From positions 1,917,001-1,981,000 of the forward strand of contig NZ_CP036132.1 in NCBI RefSeq assembly GCF_018742245.1: a stretch of 64,000 nt of DNA, read 5' to 3'. The notes under the pieces were generated by a model that had not been told where the DNA came from, ran no database searches, and was given only the letters and a program-made list of their open reading frames with translations. The translations under genes and the position numbers were made by a program. This DNA is from Bacillus mycoides (GTDB taxonomy: Bacteria; Bacillota; Bacilli; Bacillales; Bacillaceae_G). Shown here piece after piece: positions 61,624 through 64,000 of the stretch. Each line of letters starts with the position of its first letter. Position 1 is the stretch's first letter.

Positions 61624-62931
61624 TTATAACTCCTTTGTAGTATCTAATTTATGTACAGCGATCTTTTTAATTTGATGCCCATCAAGTTCTAATGCTTTAA
61701 ATTGAAAACCATCATATTCAACTGAATAGCCAGCCTCAATATTTAAATCAATTGATTGAGAGAGAAGCCAACCACCAATTGTATCTAAATCACTTTCATC
61801 GATATGTAGGCCAAACATATCATTTACTTCAGAAATGAGTACTTTCCCATCTAAAACAGTAAGCTTAGGAGTACGCTTTTCAATCATTGGTGATTCGTCT
61901 GCGTCAAATTCATCTTGAATTTCTCCGATAATTTCTTCAAGAATATCCTCCATCGTTAAAAGGCCAGCAGTTCCACCGTATTCATCCATAACAATCGCCA
62001 TTTGTACGCGGTTCTTTTGGAGGTGTATTAACGTTTTACGAATGGGAACTGTTTCAAATACAGTTAAAACAGGATGTATGTAAGCATCAAGTGGTTTGTA
62101 AATGCCTTTTGTTTGATTATGAAAAATCTCTTTCGTATTTATCATTCCGATAATATCATCTTTATCCTTTTCAATAATAGGATAACGTGTATACTTTTCA
62201 GTTGCAACGATTTTCATATTTTCTTCTAACGTATTTTCAGTAGATAAACAAACCATTTCAGTTCTAGGTACCATAATTTCTTTAGCAACACGATCATCAA
62301 ATTCAAAAATATTATTTACATATTTATATTCGGTTTGATTAATTTCGCCGCTTTTATAGCTTTCACCTAAAATGAGTCGTAGTTCTTCTTCGGAATGAGC
62401 AAGTTCATTTTCTTTTGCAGGTTCTAAACCTAATAATTTAGTGAAAAATACAGCTGAACTATTCAGTAACCAAATGAATGGATACATAATTTTATCAAAC
62501 AAAATAAGCGGTTTTGCAAATTTTAATGTGATTGCTTCAGCTTTTTGGATTGCGAAAGACTTAGGAACTAACTCGCCTAATACAACATGGAAAAAAGTAA
62601 TCACACTAAAAGCAATAATAAAGGATAGCGTGTTAGCCATTGTTCCAGTAATATTGATTCTTTCAAATAGTGGTCGTAATAAATGCTCTACAGTTGGTTC
62701 ACCAAGCCAACCAAGTCCTAAAGAAGTGATAGTAATACCGAGCTGACAAGCAGATAAATAAACATCTAAATTAGATAAGACGCTTCTTGCAGCTAATGCT
62801 TGTTTATTACCTTCATTAGCAAGCTGGTCAATTCGACTTTTTCGTACTTTTACGACAGCGAATTCTGAAGCAACGAAAAAACCAGAAATAAGGATAAGTA
62901 TAAAGATGAGAAAAATATTTAATATGTCCAA
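61624..62931 (-). CDS. CNNM/CorC-type transporter with CBS domains
   Basis: A 435-residue protein: a DUF21/CNNM membrane domain (about 1-200, four hydrophobic stretches, opening [20 protein letters not shown]), two CBS domains (about 215-335, [15 protein letters not shown] and [19 protein letters not shown]) and a CorC_HlyC C-terminal domain (about 350-430). Bacillus homologues of this family export magnesium. The TTG at 62931 is the only plausible start, but the best ribosome binding site is 35 nt upstream beyond a hairpin. Followed by the DUF456 gene. Confidence 0.88.
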   Translation of the reverse strand: MDILNIFLIFILILISGFFVASEFAVVKVRKSRIDQLANEGNKQALAARSVLSNLDVYLSACQLGITITSLGLGWLGEPTVEHLLRPLFERINITGTMANTLSFIIAFSVITFFHVVLGELVPKSFAIQKAEAITLKFAKPLILFDKIMYPFIWLLNSSAVFFTKLLGLEPAKENELAHSEEELRLILGESYKSGEINQTEYKYVNNIFEFDDRVAKEIMVPRTEMVCLSTENTLEENMKIVATEKYTRYPIIEKDKDDIIGMINTKEIFHNQTKGIYKPLDAYIHPVLTVFETVPIRKTLIHLQKNRVQMAIVMDEYGGTAGLLTMEDILEEIIGEIQDEFDADESPMIEKRTPKLTVLDGKVLISEVNDMFGLHIDESDLDTIGGWLLSQSIDLNIEAGYSVEYDGFQFKALELDGHQIKKIAVHKLDTTKEL

Positions 62932-62938
62932 GTGTGTT

Positions 62939-62962
62939 CTTTATTCCTACTTTGGAATAAAG
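62939..62962 (-). promoter_or_regulatory. Hairpin between Shine-Dalgarno and start of the CNNM-type gene
   Basis: A perfect 9-bp inverted repeat CTTTATTCC / GGAATAAAG with a 6-nt loop. It lies between a perfect AGGAGGTGA (62966-62974, minus strand) and the TTG start at 62931. If it forms, it brings the ribosome site and start within about 13 nt of each other. Confidence 0.6.
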
Positions 62963-62993
62963 ATGTCACCTCCTGCAATTATGTTATACTTTT

Positions 62994-63023
62994 ATAATAA
63001 ATCCAAATGAAAAGATTAGTCAA
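62994..63023 (-). promoter_or_regulatory. Predicted sigma-A promoter of the CNNM-type gene
   Basis: On the minus strand, -35 TTGACT (63023-63018) and -10 TATTAT (62999-62994) with an 18-bp spacer. This gives a leader of about 55 nt that includes the hairpin. Confidence 0.55.
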
Positions 63024-63096
63024 AGAAAATGGGTAAATAATGGTAGGTTTTAATAGTAGTTTTTTAATTTGCTGTTATTTTGTCCTCTATATAATA

Positions 63097-63137
63097 GGAA
63101 TAACCGTCTACTTTTAATTTAGGTAGACGGTTATTCT
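63097..63137 (-). terminator. Terminator after the OppB-like gene
   Basis: A 15-bp stem GAATAACCGTCTAC / GTAGACGGTTATTC around a T/A-rich loop; on the minus strand it follows the stop at 63141. Confidence 0.82.
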
Positions 63138-63140
63138 ATG

Positions 63141-64000
63141 TTATGGTTTCGAAATACTTCTAGTTAAAGTATACGTGTTCTGTTTAGCGTAGTTTGTTGT
63201 CCATAAAGCTTGGAGAAACGATAAGATGCTATATGGAATATAAAGTAGTAATAAACCAATTGTGACAACTATAGGTGCATTTTTGCCAAATTGGACGATA
63301 AATTGTAATAGTCCATTTGTATGAAAAATACATTCCATAAAAACGAATGAAAGAATAATGGAACTCAAAATAGATTTATGATTGGAAGTAAGCGCAATAA
63401 ATAACGTATCAACAAGGAAAGATGAATTTTTTATTTCGTATTCATTAGTAGTATTTAAGAACGGTAGCCATTTTTTAATTGCTTGCATAACGATTATCAT
63501 AGAAGTGCTACATATGATGATAAAAGAGGAGAAGAAAGGAAACTTTATGAATTTCGCGATGTAGAGAAGTGATAATAGGACTAAACATTGTAATATCACA
63601 GTGCCAAAAGAATACGGTATCCAGCGAAATAAAGAACTACACTTTTTTAATGAGTTTGGTGCTTTTAAAAATAGATGGCCAATCCCTAGACTTATAAAGA
63701 AACCGATTACAAGAGTGAATGTGAAACGAACGATTGATAAAAAATATATTTCCCATATGTAGGGGAACAGTGGTGACGAATGGTTAGAGGTATGTAGTAT
63801 ATTTTGTGTATGTATAAGCTGATTTGCTGAGAAAAGGATAGGTTCATGCATCCAATCAATTGTTGGAATTGAAATGGAAGAAGACTGCATTAGATTATGG
63901 AAAATACTTACAAATCCAGTTAAGTAGGAATAATTATGTGTAATGAATAATGCTGGAAGAGGACTTATGACAAAAATAATCAAAACACCGGCTATAAATT
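63141..64000 (-). CDS. Diverged OppB/DppB-like ABC permease, 5' end outside the window
   Basis: At least 286 residues with about six membrane segments. The frame stays open to the right edge (FIAGVLIIFVISPLPALFI), so the true start lies beyond the window. The C-terminal part SIILSFVFMECIFHTNGLLQ, FIVQFGKNAPIVVTIGLLLL matches the OppB pattern ExxFxxxGLxxxxVxxxxxxDxPVVxGxxLL, with several consensus residues missing. It is probably a permease subunit of a peptide-type importer. The diverged loops leave open that it is an unrelated membrane protein. Confidence 0.6.
   Translation of the reverse strand, partial: FIAGVLIIFVISPLPALFITHNYSYLTGFVSIFHNLMQSSSISIPTIDWMHEPILFSANQLIHTQNILHTSNHSSPLFPYIWEIYFLSIVRFTFTLVIGFFISLGIGHLFLKAPNSLKKCSSLFRWIPYSFGTVILQCLVLLSLLYIAKFIKFPFFSSFIIICSTSMIIVMQAIKKWLPFLNTTNEYEIKNSSFLVDTLFIALTSNHKSILSSIILSFVFMECIFHTNGLLQFIVQFGKNAPIVVTIGLLLLYIPYSILSFLQALWTTNYAKQNTYTLTRSISKP

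Overview
The window is chromosomal DNA of a low-GC, spore-forming Firmicute, almost certainly of the Bacillus cereus group. The basis is strong AGGAGG-type ribosome binding sites with frequent TTG/GTG starts, spore-layer genes (CotH kinase, an ExsB-like Cys/Thr-repeat protein, a CotF-like protein, a 28-residue YjcZ-type peptide), FosB, Dps, an intracellular subtilisin, and several small families typical of this group. No rRNA, tRNA or CRISPR array was seen.

Region 1 (1-3860) is ordinary chromosome: the 5' end of nadE, a BceB-type ABC permease without a visible ATPase, an AbrB-like regulator and an intracellular serine protease.

Region 2 (about 3930-25900) is an accessory island bordered by scars: an IS6/IS240-type transposase remnant on the left, a possible group II intron 5' fragment inside, and a DinB/aldo-keto-reductase chimeric ORF on the right. 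It encodes what looks like a complete route for mucin-type core-1 O-glycan (galacto-N-biose, GNB). A secreted GH101 endo-alpha-N-acetylgalactosaminidase (19030-23406) would release GNB. A lipoprotein and two permeases (7489-10805), probably served by the UgpC/MsmX-type ATPase at 4018-5121, would import it. A GH112 phosphorylase (10818-12989) would split it into Gal-1-P and GalNAc. A ROK kinase, AgaS, an NagA-type deacetylase, LacC and LacD would take GalNAc to triose phosphates, and a GalT (23810-25294) would take Gal-1-P. Upstream of the three transcription units (importer operon, GH101, galT) lies the same arrangement: two direct half-sites exactly 21 bp apart, then a -35 box 11 bp from the start of the second half-site, then a -10 box after 17 bp. 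This is the expected layout for an AraC-type activator, and an AraC-family gene (6458-7318) adjoins the first site. cre-like sites at two of the three promoters suggest catabolite repression.

Region 3 (26000-47700) is mixed housekeeping and niche genes: DUF4257, DinB, a second-type RsgA, a chemoreceptor, a YkvI-type transporter, Dps with a sigma-B-like promoter, an alpha/beta hydrolase, an LLM oxidoreductase, a flavin amine oxidase, a COG0523 GTPase, ZnuA behind two Zur-box-like palindromes, Ogt and OppA.

Region 4 (47700-64000) holds FosB, a histidine phosphatase, the divergent exsB-like/cotH pair, a Nudix hydrolase, DedA, a MurJ/SpoVB-like flippase, CorA, a YcgR/YcgQ-type pair, a thioesterase, cardiolipin synthase, spore proteins, a CNNM/CorC-type transporter with an odd leader, and the 3' part of a diverged OppB-like permease.
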